From the NCBI RefSeq assembly GCF_900323885.1, contig NZ_OOHJ01000018.1:3273001-3337000 (forward strand): DNA of 64,000 bases, in the 5' to 3' direction. The DNA is from [Actinomadura] parvosata subsp. kistnae. GTDB taxonomy: Bacteria > Actinomycetota > Actinomycetes > Streptosporangiales > Streptosporangiaceae. This document shows, one piece after another, positions 51,844-60,350 of this stretch. The notes beneath the pieces are model-generated. The model searched no databases, was not told where the DNA came from, and worked only from the letters and a program-made list of their open reading frames with translations. A program made the position numbers and the translations under genes. Every line of letters begins with the position of its first letter. Positions within the stretch are counted from its first letter, which is position 1.

Positions 51844-52614
51844 ATGCATGTCAACGATGTCCTTGTGAAAAAGCATCTCGCTGCCGCTCTGCTGATCGCG
51901 GGTGCCACGATGGTGTCCGGCTGCGGTCCCGGCGGAACGCAAGCGCCCGTATCGGCGCAGGAGTTTCTTCGCAGTGAGCGGAACGGCTCACTCGACGTCT
52001 CCCTCTTACGGGTCTCGGAGTCCGACTATCCGGCATACGATTCACCTGAAGCGCTCGCGGCAGCCAGGCCCATCGTTCTCGCCGGTGTCATCGACGGCTG
52101 GCAACAGGGGCCCGCGACAGAGACGTACGCCGGTGGCCCTCTCGAATACCGAGTCGTCCTCCGCATTCGCATCACCGAACCGCTCAAAGGCGTCAAGAAG
52201 ACACGGTCCCTTGCCGGTGGGATCGCGTACGTCGCGTGGGATCAGGGCGCTGTCGTCCGCGACGACTCTGTGCCGGCAGACCAATGGAAGCCGGCGAAAA
52301 GCGTTGCCGACTTCGAGAAGGCGATGCCGTCGGGCACCAAGATCCTCGCGTATCCGAGGGAATTGCCACAGGAGGCACTCACCGGCGCAGTACGCATCCC
52401 CGGTGCCAAGCTGCCTGGCTCGGCGCAGCTCATGCTGGTTCCCCCGCAAGGGCTCGTTCTGGAAGACCCCGTTCTGGCCGCACAGCGCTCTGGTGGTCAG
52501 ACCGCGCTCGTCGGAGGACGAGAGCCACTTTCGGCGGGCGGCAATGCCTGGCTCCAGCCCAGGAGCATGGACGAACTCATTGCCCGGCTGAAGGACCATG
52601 GCATCTCTGAATGA
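51844..52614 (+). CDS. secreted lipoprotein of unknown function
   Basis: 256 residues. Lipobox VSGC after a hydrophobic stretch (AAALLIAGATMVSGC), so it is expected to be lipidated and membrane-anchored outside the cell. The mature part is beta-rich (LEYRVVLRIRITEPLKG). The start could be this ATG, a TTG upstream or the GTG six codons later. A strong terminator follows. Confidence 0.72.
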   Translation: MHVNDVLVKKHLAAALLIAGATMVSGCGPGGTQAPVSAQEFLRSERNGSLDVSLLRVSESDYPAYDSPEALAAARPIVLAGVIDGWQQGPATETYAGGPLEYRVVLRIRITEPLKGVKKTRSLAGGIAYVAWDQGAVVRDDSVPADQWKPAKSVADFEKAMPSGTKILAYPRELPQEALTGAVRIPGAKLPGSAQLMLVPPQGLVLEDPVLAAQRSGGQTALVGGREPLSAGGNAWLQPRSMDELIARLKDHGISE

Positions 52615-52618
52615 CACG

Positions 52619-52642
52619 TCAGGCGCCCGTCGGGGCGCCTGA
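52619..52642 (+). terminator. intrinsic terminator after the lipoprotein gene
   Basis: Stem TCAGGCGCCC with GGGCGCCTGA and a 4-nt loop, followed by TTTCG. Confidence 0.8.
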
Positions 52643-52730
52643 TTTCGCTTGAGCTTTGAACTGGCACGGGGCCGGCTGCGTTGTGCGGTGGCGCGAGCTG
52701 CGATCGGCAACGCGCGAACTTGGTAACTGG

Positions 52731-52952
52731 TCACAGTGCGATGGGGCGGTAAGCGGACGCCTGGGCAACGACTTGTTCCGGGGTTGGTTCAGCTGTTGAG
52801 GGCCAGAAGATCAGGTCGGAGACATGGCCTGAAGGGCATGCGAATGAGCGGTCCAGTATCTCCAGCCAGCTGTCGAGTTCCCGCTCGTCCGCGTACTCCC
52901 CATCCATGATGCGCTGCACCAAGGAGACGGCCTCCCCGCGATTCAGGTGCAC
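52731..52952 (-). CDS. colicin E9-immunity-like peptide
   Basis: 73 residues from a GTG; the start is uncertain because the frame is open well upstream. RGEAVSLVQRIMDGEYADE, DRSFACPSGHVSDLIFWP and ASAYRPIAL match the actinomycete group of small proteins annotated as E9 immunity-like. No cognate toxin is visible nearby, so true immunity function is doubtful. Confidence 0.65.
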   Translation of the reverse strand: MHLNRGEAVSLVQRIMDGEYADERELDSWLEILDRSFACPSGHVSDLIFWPSTAEPTPEQVVAQASAYRPIAL

Positions 52953-53258
52953 GCTCAGCCCGTACCCCGCCGAAGGGTTTGATCCGCCATGGGGTGGATC
53001 GTATCGCCCGGATCTTGAGGAGGGGTGGCTGGACAGGGGTCGGGGGGAGTGAGGAGGTGCGTCTCTGACGTGACTCCACGGGAGGCTTCGGGGTTCGGGC
53101 AAATTTGGATAGTTGCAGGTCATGGGCGTCGTTGGGGGCGGCGAGTGTGGCGGCGGACGGGGTGGATGTCGCTCATGCTCGTCAATGGAGCCGAGTGTCA
53201 CCGTGCGTGGTGATTGACCGGCTCGTTCGAGTATCCGAGGGTGAAGCGGAGCCGGATC

Positions 53259-53855
53259 ATGGCTGAGCAGGGGCGCGTGCGGTGGAAGCGGTTTGCCGTG
53301 ATCTTGGCTCCGGTGGCGGTGGTGACGTCGGTGGTGGTGGGTGCCACGGCTCAGGGGGTCATCGGGGCTACGTTCGTGGTGGCCGGTAGTGCGTTCAAGC
53401 TTTCCGTGGGGGAGTTGCGGGGGCAGGGGTTCGCCATGACCGGTGGGGTGGTGGAGAACAGGGCGGGGCGGTCGATTCCGGTCATCGCGACTGGGGTGCG
53501 GCGGGCTGTGGTGACCGATCTGTGCCAGAGCGTGCTGGTGAGGACGCCGTTCGGGCCCGTCACGATGCGGCTCACCGGGGGGCGGGGCGGGAACGTGGTG
53601 ACGATCGATGATCTGGTGCTCGATGTGGAGACCGGGCGGACGGGGGCCGATCTTCGGGCGCTGGAGCTGGGGCGGGATGCTGCCACGTTGGACGAGGTGC
53701 CGGGGCTCAGGGGGCCGGCCGGGGCGTTCGGCAGTCAGGCTTCGGCGGTCACGCTTCGTGATCTCAGGTTGAGCCCGCGGGCGGCTACGGCGGCGACGTT
53801 CAGGTTGCCGGATCTCGGGCTCGACGTGGTGCGAGGGGAGCGCGAGTGCTTCTGA
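53259..53855 (+). CDS. DUF6230 protein
   Basis: 198 residues. One N-terminal signal-anchor helix (FAVILAPVAVVTSVVVGATA) is followed by a beta-rich exported domain (AFKLSVGELRGQGFAMTGG and VTMRLTGGRGGNVVTIDDL). In actinomycetes this family is almost always paired with DUF6114, as here. I choose the ATG at 53259 (GGAG upstream). Its stop codon lies in the first unit of a 39-bp repeat. Confidence 0.82.
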   Translation: MAEQGRVRWKRFAVILAPVAVVTSVVVGATAQGVIGATFVVAGSAFKLSVGELRGQGFAMTGGVVENRAGRSIPVIATGVRRAVVTDLCQSVLVRTPFGPVTMRLTGGRGGNVVTIDDLVLDVETGRTGADLRALELGRDAATLDEVPGLRGPAGAFGSQASAVTLRDLRLSPRAATAATFRLPDLGLDVVRGERECF

Positions 53856-53982
53856 GGGCGGGATGTGGTGCGAGGGGAGCGCGAATGCTTCTGAGGGCGG
53901 GATGTGGTGCGAGGGGAGCGCGAATGCTTCTGAGGGCGGGATGTGGTGCGAGGGGAGCGCGAATGCTTCTGAGGGCGGGATG
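53827..53982 (+). repeat. 39-bp tandem repeat spanning the DUF6230/DUF6114 junction, four units
   Basis: Units start at 53827, 53866, 53905 and 53944 and are identical except for one base in the first (GTG instead of ATG). Each unit carries GGGGAG, a start codon five bases later and a TGA in the DUF6230 frame, and is 13 codons long in the DUF6114 frame. The repeat therefore multiplies the stop, ribosome-binding site and start signal. Confidence 0.93.
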
Positions 53983-54739
53983 GCGGCGGGGGCGGCCGTT
54001 CTGGGGTGGGGTGTTCGTCGTCGCGGCGGGGGTGGAACTGCTCTCCGTTCCGATGGCGCTTGAGGCTTTGCCGGTGGCCGTCATGTTCGGGGCTGTGGGG
54101 GTCAGCTATCTGATCGCGCTGCTCATGGTGATGGCAGGGGTGCTGGTCTGGGTGCAGCCGGCTCAGCGGGTCTTTCTCGGGCTGGTGGCGCTGGTGTTGT
54201 CGCTGGCGTCCTTCGTCTACTCCAATCTGGGCGGTTTTCTGGTCGGGATGGTCCTGGGGCTGGTGGGCGGCATGCTGGTGATGGCCTGGGCCCCTGAGAG
54301 CGAGCCGGACAACCGCGTCGACACCTTCAGCGTCCGGGGCGTGGTGAGGGGGTGGCGCAGGTCACGGGGTGACGATGGCGAAGTCCGGGGTGGGGGTCTC
54401 CAGGACGGCGATCAGCCGTTGGAGGACGGCCGGGTCGCCGTCGTGGTCGAGGCCGCGGTCGGTGTCGCCGGTGAGCAGCCCGAGCAGGCGGTCCTTGGTG
54501 AGGCGGAGGGTGAGGTCGGGGCTGCCGCCGGACGGGGACTGCTCGTGGATCAGGGCGCCGTTGGACATCGTGGTGCGATGATGCTCGCCCGGGCTGGTGT
54601 CCGTGAGGTGCCAGTCGATGGTGAAGTGTTCGGTCCAGGCGGACGGGCCGTTGACGCGGATGGCGAGGGAGTCGAAGAGCTGGGCCGGCGTCAGGGCGTT
54701 CAGGAGGCCGGGCGGGGCGGTGTCGGTCGCGGCGGGTGA
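53846..54739 (+). CDS. DUF6114 membrane protein with repeated starts and an antisense-overlapping tail
   Basis: Four in-frame starts (GTG 53846, ATG 53885, 53924 and 53963), each with GGGGAG upstream, lead into the same protein. The canonical core is FWGGVFVVAAGVELLSVPMA, then three further helices and VGGMLVMAWAPESEPD, where I expect relatives to end near. Here no stop follows and the frame stays open for about 140 more codons, to 54739, overlapping the convergent sulfatase gene by 378 bp. The tail has low-complexity composition and is probably a lost stop rather than a domain. Confidence 0.75.
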   Translation: MLLRAGCGARGARMLLRAGCGARGARMLLRAGCGARGARMLLRAGWRRGRPFWGGVFVVAAGVELLSVPMALEALPVAVMFGAVGVSYLIALLMVMAGVLVWVQPAQRVFLGLVALVLSLASFVYSNLGGFLVGMVLGLVGGMLVMAWAPESEPDNRVDTFSVRGVVRGWRRSRGDDGEVRGGGLQDGDQPLEDGRVAVVVEAAVGVAGEQPEQAVLGEAEGEVGAAAGRGLLVDQGAVGHRGAMMLARAGVREVPVDGEVFGPGGRAVDADGEGVEELGRRQGVQEAGRGGVGRGG

Positions 54740-56170
54740 CGGGCCGCCGGCCAGCTCTTGGGCGCCCGTGAGGTAGAAGTTGCGCCAGGTGGCGTTCTCG
54801 GCGCCGTGCCCGAGGCGGGTGTAGACCTGGGCGAGGAGGCGGCGGGCGGCGGAGTCGCGCGGGTCGGCGAAGACGGCGTGGTTGAGCAGGGTGGCGGCGA
54901 AGCGGAGGTCGCCTTCCTGAATGTAGCCGCCGGCCAGGGCGACGACGGCGGAGGTGCCGCCGAAGGCTTCGACGTAGCGGCGGGCCTGCTCGACGGGCGG
55001 GTACTCCCACAGGTGGGCGGGGTTGCCGTCGAACCAGCCCAGGTAGCGCTGGTAGATGGCCTTGACGTTGTGGCTGACGGAGCCGTAGTAGCCGCGGGTG
55101 TGCCAGGCCTGTTCGAGGGCGGGCGGCAGTTGCATGGTCTCGGCGATCTCGGGGCCGGTCAGGCCGCTGTTCAGCAGGCGCAGGGTCTGGTCGTGCAGGT
55201 ACGCGTACAGGTCGCGCTGCTGCGACAGGAACGTGACGATGCGCTCGGGGCCCCAGGTGGGCCAGTGGTGGGAGGCGAAGGCCACGTCCGCCTGGTCGGC
55301 GAACAGGGCGATGGCCTCGGTCAGGTAGCGCGCCCAGACCCGGGTGTCGCGGACGGGCGCGCCGCGCAGGGTGAGGACGTTGTGCAGGTTGTGGGTGGCG
55401 TTCTCGGCCAGGCAGAGGGCGCGGTGGCCGGGGAAGAGGAAGTTCATCTCGGCCGGGGCCTCGGTGCCGGGGGTGAGCTGGAAGACGATGCGCACGCCGT
55501 CGACCGTCTCCTCCTGGCCGGTGCGGGTGACGTCGAGGGTGGGCGGGACGAGGGAGACGGTGCCGGTGGAGGCGCCCATGCCGAGGCCGCAGCCGAGCCG
55601 GCCTTCCGGGTCACGGGGCAGGAACTGGCCGTACATGTACGCGGCGCGGCGGTTCATGGCGGTGCCGGCGTGGACGTTCTCGGAGACGGCGTGCTCCATG
55701 AAGCGGGCGGGGGCGATGACGGGGATGCCGTCGCCGTCGGTGACGCCGCGGGCGCCGCCGAAGTGGTCCACGTGGGAGTGGGTGTAGATCAGGGCGGTGA
55801 CCGGGCGGTCGCCGCGGTGGTCGCGGTAGAGCCGCAGGGCCGCGGCCGCGCACTCGGTGGAGATCAGCGGGTCGATGACGATGACGCCGCGCTCGCCCTC
55901 CACGAGGGTCATGTTGGCCAGATCGAGGCCGCGTACCTGGTAGATGCCGTCGGTGACCTCGTACAGGCCCTGCTTGGCGCAGAGCTGCGCCTGCCGCCAC
56001 AGGCTGGGGTGCGCGGTGGGCGGGCAGTCGGCGTCGAGGAAGGCGTAGGCGTCGTTGTCCCAGACGACCTTGCCGTCGGCCGCCCTGATCAGGGCGGGGG
56101 TCAGCTTGGCGACGAAGCCGCGGTCGGCGTCGTCGAAGTCGGTCCGGTCGTGGAAGGGAAGGTCTGCCAT
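54362..56170 (-). CDS. SdsA-type alkyl sulfatase (metallo-beta-lactamase fold)
   Basis: 602 residues. The zinc motif is THSHVDHFGG (about residue 130), with further metal ligands in the AENATHNLHNVLTLRG segment and at ASHHWPTWG. C-terminal dimerisation and SCP2-like regions (FDSLAIRVNGPSAWTEHFTI) complete the three-domain architecture of SdsA1/BDS1 enzymes, which hydrolyse alkyl sulfates such as SDS. No signal peptide is evident. Start ATG at 56168-56170. Confidence 0.92.
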   Translation of the reverse strand: MADLPFHDRTDFDDADRGFVAKLTPALIRAADGKVVWDNDAYAFLDADCPPTAHPSLWRQAQLCAKQGLYEVTDGIYQVRGLDLANMTLVEGERGVIVIDPLISTECAAAALRLYRDHRGDRPVTALIYTHSHVDHFGGARGVTDGDGIPVIAPARFMEHAVSENVHAGTAMNRRAAYMYGQFLPRDPEGRLGCGLGMGASTGTVSLVPPTLDVTRTGQEETVDGVRIVFQLTPGTEAPAEMNFLFPGHRALCLAENATHNLHNVLTLRGAPVRDTRVWARYLTEAIALFADQADVAFASHHWPTWGPERIVTFLSQQRDLYAYLHDQTLRLLNSGLTGPEIAETMQLPPALEQAWHTRGYYGSVSHNVKAIYQRYLGWFDGNPAHLWEYPPVEQARRYVEAFGGTSAVVALAGGYIQEGDLRFAATLLNHAVFADPRDSAARRLLAQVYTRLGHGAENATWRNFYLTGAQELAGGPSPAATDTAPPGLLNALTPAQLFDSLAIRVNGPSAWTEHFTIDWHLTDTSPGEHHRTTMSNGALIHEQSPSGGSPDLTLRLTKDRLLGLLTGDTDRGLDHDGDPAVLQRLIAVLETPTPDFAIVTP

Positions 56171-56224
56171 GCGACGGTGGTGCCCGGCATCGCCTGTGAT
56201 GAGGGCAAGCGAACGCTCAAATGT

Positions 56225-56605
56225 TCAGGAAGGAAGGAACTTGGTGAGGAGGTCGGCGAGCTTGGCGAGGGAGTCGGCGAAGTCGGCGACCGGGCGGAGC
56301 CGGTCGCGCAGGCGGCGGAACGCGTCCGCGATGCGGCTCGTGTCCCGCTCCGCGGCCGGGCGGGCGGCCTCGTCGAGGAGCTCCTGCGCGTCGCGGCCGG
56401 CCCGTTCGGGGTGGTCGATCTCGTCGGAACGGGCGGCGACTCGCGTCATGAGGTCGGCGAGCAGCGCCTCCAGCCGCACCAGGTCCGGGTCAGGGGCGGC
56501 GGCGCTCTGGCCCGATGTCGTGACGTTCTGGGTGAAGTGGGAGCCGGGGCCGCCGAACTGGCTGCCGGTGAACGTCCCGCTGTAGGTGTAGCTGTCGTCG
56601 GTCAT
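56225..56605 (-). CDS. 126-residue helical protein with N-terminal QFGGPGS motif
   Basis: Residues 7-30 read YSGTF-TGS-QFGGPGSHFTQN-VTT, almost the same as the C-terminal end of the membrane protein encoded just upstream. The rest is predicted helical and amphipathic (VRLEALLADLMTRVAARSDE, then FADSLAKLADLLTKFLPS). The start overlaps the stop of the upstream gene (ATGA), so the two are co-translated. No named family is certain. It resembles small actinobacterial proteins in which a Gly/Asn/Gln-rich motif precedes a helical domain. Confidence 0.72.
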   Translation of the reverse strand: MTDDSYTYSGTFTGSQFGGPGSHFTQNVTTSGQSAAAPDPDLVRLEALLADLMTRVAARSDEIDHPERAGRDAQELLDEAARPAAERDTSRIADAFRRLRDRLRPVADFADSLAKLADLLTKFLPS

Positions 56606-58326
56606 GACTTGCCCTCGCCGCGCTGCTCGGTGGTGTTCTGGACGAACTGGGAGCCGGGCCCGCCGAACTGGCCGCCCTGGAAGCTGCCGCTGTAGTGCGT
56701 GGTGCTGGAGATGGAGACCGCGGTGGCCTGGCGCCGGTAGGCGGTGGTGTCGACGCCTTTGTCCTCCAGGAAGTCGAGCACGGCCGAGGTCAGCCGCTCC
56801 TCGATGAGCTTGGTGTACTTGAAGGTGTCCAGCTCGTGGATCATGGTGTCGGCCCGCTCGGCCGCGCCCAGCTCGCGCAGGCTCAGGCGGGCGCCGTAGT
56901 CGTAGGCGGTGTACGCGCGCGGGTCGTCCACGCCGATGCTGTGCCGGAACGACTGCCACCCCATGCGCAGCAGCCGCACGGGCGCGGCGACGATGTCGCG
57001 GAACAGGTAGAGGACGCTCCCGCGCAACGCGTGGTACGCCAGGAGCGGCGGCGAGGAGAGCGGCAGCTCGTCCACGTGCCGGTACGCCTTGGCCGCGGGC
57101 GGCAGCACGGTGACGACGAACTCGGTGTAGAGCATGCGGCCCTCGACCGCGAGGTGCACGAACGCGGTGACCGACGTCCCCCGGTCTTCCGCCGGGATGA
57201 TGATGCGGCCCGACGGGTCGAGCACGCTCGGCCCCTCCGAGTTGATGTCCAGCCGCTGGTAGTGCCGCGCCCCGGCCTGGGGGCTGCGGATCACGGCGGA
57301 GACGACCTGCTCCGGCAGGTTCGTCCAGGGGCGCAGCTGCTTGGAGTCGACCAGGGGGTGCAGCGCCGGGCCCGCGCCGTTCCAGCCGTGCAGCTGGTTG
57401 AACCGGCCACTGGCGACGATCTGGTCGCGGATGCGCAGGTTGATGATGCCCGCCGGGTGGGACTGCGCGCTCATCTGCTCCAGCCGTTCGCGGACGAACG
57501 TGTGCAGCTCCAGCGGGTCGATCTCGACGAGCGGGCGCACCGGCCCCGAGCCGTTGTGCGCGCCGGCCGTGCGGTCCATCTCGACGGCGATGGTCCAGGC
57601 GCGGGCCGTGTCGCCGGCGCCGAGGAACGGGTTGCGCCCGGAGTAGAGCGTGATGTTGCCGTGCTGGGCCGCGCCGATCCACTGCAGCCGTTGCTCCGTC
57701 TCGTCGCCGGCGGCGGGGCCGGACGGCGGCGGCGCGCCCGGGCGCAGGTCGCGGCCGATGACGCGGTAGACGGCGATGCGGTAGGCGATGGCGACGCCGA
57801 GGGTGACGAGCGCCATGATGGGCCACTGCGTCACCAGCCCGGCATCGGTGGGGATGCCTCCGCCGAGCAGCAAGCGCGTGGACACGGAGGCCACGAGCAC
57901 GAGGGCCATGGGCACCGCCAGGAGCGCCGAGAAGACGAGCCAGGCGATGAGCTTGTGCGTCCAGGGGAGCCTGCGTATCGGCCGAACGGTGAGGAAGGCG
58001 AACGGGAGCACCACGGCGAGCCATTGGATCGTGCCAGTGGTGAGGACCAGGAGGCCGAGGACGAGCACGAGGGTCAGCACGACCTCGCGGGCCAGCAGGA
58101 ACGACCGCGCCCGCAGGCAGTGCCGCAGCACGGGCACGACGTCGAAGCCGCCGTGCGAGGGCGCGACGCCCCGGTGCCGGTTGCGGACCAGCTCGCGCAG
58201 CGCCACCTCGCGGTACGTCGGATCCAGGTACGCGGCGACGGACATGTACCGGGTCGCGTCTCGCATGGCGGTGCCGGAGGGGGCCTGCGAGGTGGCCGGC
58301 GGGGGTGGGGAAGGACTGGTGTGCAT
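56602..58326 (-). CDS. five-helix membrane protein with C-terminal QFGGPGS motif
   Basis: 574 residues. A cytosolic N-terminus of about 80 residues is followed by five membrane helices (about 80-195). A soluble region of about 320 residues contains WTIAVEMDRTAG and LEIDPLELHTFVRERLEQMS-like segments. The C-terminus reads YSGSF-QGG-QFGGPGSQFVQN-TTEQ, the motif shared with the next gene. GAGAGGAGCC precedes the ATG. No family is recognised. Motif-sharing suggests the two products interact through it. Confidence 0.75.
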   Translation of the reverse strand: MHTSPSPPPPATSQAPSGTAMRDATRYMSVAAYLDPTYREVALRELVRNRHRGVAPSHGGFDVVPVLRHCLRARSFLLAREVVLTLVLVLGLLVLTTGTIQWLAVVLPFAFLTVRPIRRLPWTHKLIAWLVFSALLAVPMALVLVASVSTRLLLGGGIPTDAGLVTQWPIMALVTLGVAIAYRIAVYRVIGRDLRPGAPPPSGPAAGDETEQRLQWIGAAQHGNITLYSGRNPFLGAGDTARAWTIAVEMDRTAGAHNGSGPVRPLVEIDPLELHTFVRERLEQMSAQSHPAGIINLRIRDQIVASGRFNQLHGWNGAGPALHPLVDSKQLRPWTNLPEQVVSAVIRSPQAGARHYQRLDINSEGPSVLDPSGRIIIPAEDRGTSVTAFVHLAVEGRMLYTEFVVTVLPPAAKAYRHVDELPLSSPPLLAYHALRGSVLYLFRDIVAAPVRLLRMGWQSFRHSIGVDDPRAYTAYDYGARLSLRELGAAERADTMIHELDTFKYTKLIEERLTSAVLDFLEDKGVDTTAYRRQATAVSISSTTHYSGSFQGGQFGGPGSQFVQNTTEQRGEGKS

Positions 58327-58373
58327 GCCCGGCTCCTCTCGACGGAGAGATCAGCCTCATACACGTTAGGCGA

Positions 58374-58395
58374 TCCGTAATCGTACGACTACGGA
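58374..58395. promoter_or_regulatory. inverted repeat TCCGTA-N10-TACGGA
   Basis: In the 122-bp divergent region between the membrane protein and the sulfotransferase genes. The 6-bp arms and the inner partly symmetric AATCGTACGA suggest an operator. Confidence 0.45.
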
Positions 58396-58448
58396 ATAAC
58401 GATTCTGGTATGCCTCGTGGTAGGCAGGGTCTGGAGGAAGGGGTCGAT

Positions 58449-59105
58449 ATGGGGTTACGCGTGGTGGGGGCGGGGTTCCCGCGTACGGGGACGACGTCGT
58501 TGCGCAAGGCGCTGGAGCGGCTGCTCGGGGCGCCCTGCTACCACATGGAGGAGCTGTTCGCCCGGCCGGGCGACGCCGCCGTCTGGCGTGACGCCTGCGC
58601 GGGGACGCTGCCGGACTGGGACGGGTTCCTGGCCGGGTACGCGGCGGGGGTGGACTGGCCGGTGTCGTGGTTCTGGCGGGAGCTGTCCGCCGCGTACCCG
58701 GACGCGCTGGTGCTGCTGTCGCGGCGGGAGAGCCCCGAGCGCTGGTACGAGAGCATGGACCGCACGGTGCTGCAGGGGGCCCGCCACCTGATGGGCGGGG
58801 GCCCGGCGGGTGAGCGGCCGCCGTTGCTCGCCGGGAGCGCCGAGCAGGCCGACGCGATGCAGGACGTGATCAGGGCGCTGTTCGGTGGCGCGTTCGGCGA
58901 TCCGTACGACCGTGACCGGATCGTCGCCGCCTACGAGCGGCATCTCGCCGAGGTCCGCGCCACGGTGCCGGCGCACCGGCTGCTGGAGTGGCAGCCGTCG
59001 GAGGGGTGGGAGCCGGTGTGCGCGGCGCTCGGCGTTCCCGTCCCCGACGAGCCGTTCCCGCACGAGAACACCACGGCGCAGGCGCAGGCCCGCATCAGGC
59101 GCTGA
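58449..59105 (+). CDS. sulfotransferase-family protein
   Basis: 218 residues. The 5'-PAPS-binding loop GAGFPRTGTTSLRKALE is at the N-terminus, with a second region LVLLSRRESPERWYESM. It is the small actinobacterial sulfotransferase-like type, whose acceptor is unknown. The ATG at 58449 has GGAGG upstream. The end overlaps the convergent MFS gene by 11 bp. Confidence 0.82.
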   Translation: MGLRVVGAGFPRTGTTSLRKALERLLGAPCYHMEELFARPGDAAVWRDACAGTLPDWDGFLAGYAAGVDWPVSWFWRELSAAYPDALVLLSRRESPERWYESMDRTVLQGARHLMGGGPAGERPPLLAGSAEQADAMQDVIRALFGGAFGDPYDRDRIVAAYERHLAEVRATVPAHRLLEWQPSEGWEPVCAALGVPVPDEPFPHENTTAQAQARIRR

Positions 59106-60279
59106 CCGGCACCCGGTCGGGTGCCGCGCGCCGGCCCAGCGCGGTGAGGATCAGCGTCACGGCGACTGAGCCGGTCGCCAGCACCGTCATCGCCACGGCC
59201 GGCGAGGTCAGCTGGGCCACCGCGCCCGCGAGGGCCGCGCAGAGGCCCTGCACGGCGGACATGCCGACGAAGTGCAGGCCGAGGGCCTGGCCGGCGAGGC
59301 CGGCGGGGGTGTGGGACATCAGGCGTTCCTGGAGGATCAGGCCCGCGCCGAAGCCGGCGGAGGCGACGGCGACCACGACGGCCGCCGCCACCCCTTCCGG
59401 CCGCAGGACGAAGATCAGGTACGGCGCCGCCAGCAGCAGGCGCAGCGGGATCGCGAGACGGGGCCGCCACGCGGGCGGCACCAGGCGCCCCACGGCCACG
59501 TCGCCCAGGAACATGCCGAGCGCCGCGCACGCGTGCAACGTCCCGGCGAACGCGGGGGCGTACGACACGTAGAGCGACTCGCAGCCGATGACCAGGCCGT
59601 TCGGGATCCACAACAGCAGGTACGCCACCCGCCGGGGCCGCGCGGACCACAGGAAGGCGTTGGCCCGCCAGGTCGCCGAGACGGACGGGCGCCCGGCGAC
59701 GCGCGGCGGGCGGGCCGTGAGGCCCAGGCGGGCGGCCAGGGCCGACGCCACGTGCAGCGCCGCCGCCAGGATCAGGCACGTTCGCGGTGTGAGGGACGTC
59801 AGCAGCGCGCCGCCCGCCGCGAACCCGGCCACCTGCGTCAGCCCCGACACCATGTTGAACACCGAACGGCCCAGCACGTAGCCGCCCTTCGGCAGGATCT
59901 CGGTCAGCAGCCCCGACCGCACGCCCCCGCCCAGCGACGCGATCAGCCCCTGCGCGAGGAGGACGGCGAAGATCGCCGCGACCGGCAGGCCGGGCCAGGC
60001 GAGCAGCGCCGCGCCGGCCGCGTACGCGAGCGAGAGGCCGCACAGGATCGCCCGCGGCGGCAGGCGGTCGGCGGCCGAGAGCAGGAACGCGGCCCCCACC
60101 AGCTGCGCGAGCTGCGGCCCGAACATGCTCACCGCCGCCAGGAACGGCGAGCCGGTGGCACGGAAGACCAGCGTGCCGAGGGCCAGGGCGCCGATCGTCT
60201 GGGCGCAGGAGTGGGCGGTGAAGGAGAGCAGGAACGGGGTGTACTCCGGCGTGCGGAGCAGGGCTCGGTAGCTGCGCAT
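59095..60279 (-). CDS. MFS transporter
   Basis: 394 residues with 12 predicted helices, for example FLLSFTAHSCAQTIGALALG, and a motif A-like loop (SAADRLPPRAIL). It is the MFS_1 efflux type; the substrate is unknown. I place the start at the ATG at 60277-60279 (MRSYRALLRTPEY), which fits family N-termini; a longer form would start at 60348. Divergent from an ArsR-like regulator, which may control it. Confidence 0.85.
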   Translation of the reverse strand: MRSYRALLRTPEYTPFLLSFTAHSCAQTIGALALGTLVFRATGSPFLAAVSMFGPQLAQLVGAAFLLSAADRLPPRAILCGLSLAYAAGAALLAWPGLPVAAIFAVLLAQGLIASLGGGVRSGLLTEILPKGGYVLGRSVFNMVSGLTQVAGFAAGGALLTSLTPRTCLILAAALHVASALAARLGLTARPPRVAGRPSVSATWRANAFLWSARPRRVAYLLLWIPNGLVIGCESLYVSYAPAFAGTLHACAALGMFLGDVAVGRLVPPAWRPRLAIPLRLLLAAPYLIFVLRPEGVAAAVVVAVASAGFGAGLILQERLMSHTPAGLAGQALGLHFVGMSAVQGLCAALAGAVAQLTSPAVAMTVLATGSVAVTLILTALGRRAAPDRVPVSA

Positions 60280-60350
60280 GGGTACGAAGTCTCGGAGAGG
60301 CCCCCGGACCGTGTTTACTGTTTCGCCGGCGCGCGAAAGGTCGTACACGG

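Noticed and set aside
52953..53201. Long Pro/Ser-rich N-terminal extension of the E9-immunity-like peptide
   Set aside because: Family members are about 70-90 residues; the extension is low-complexity with no conserved pattern, so I used a shorter form from a GTG.
54758..56695. 645-codon plus-strand frame opposite the alkyl sulfatase
   Set aside because: Gly/Val/Asp-rich antisense translation of an enzyme with clear catalytic motifs.
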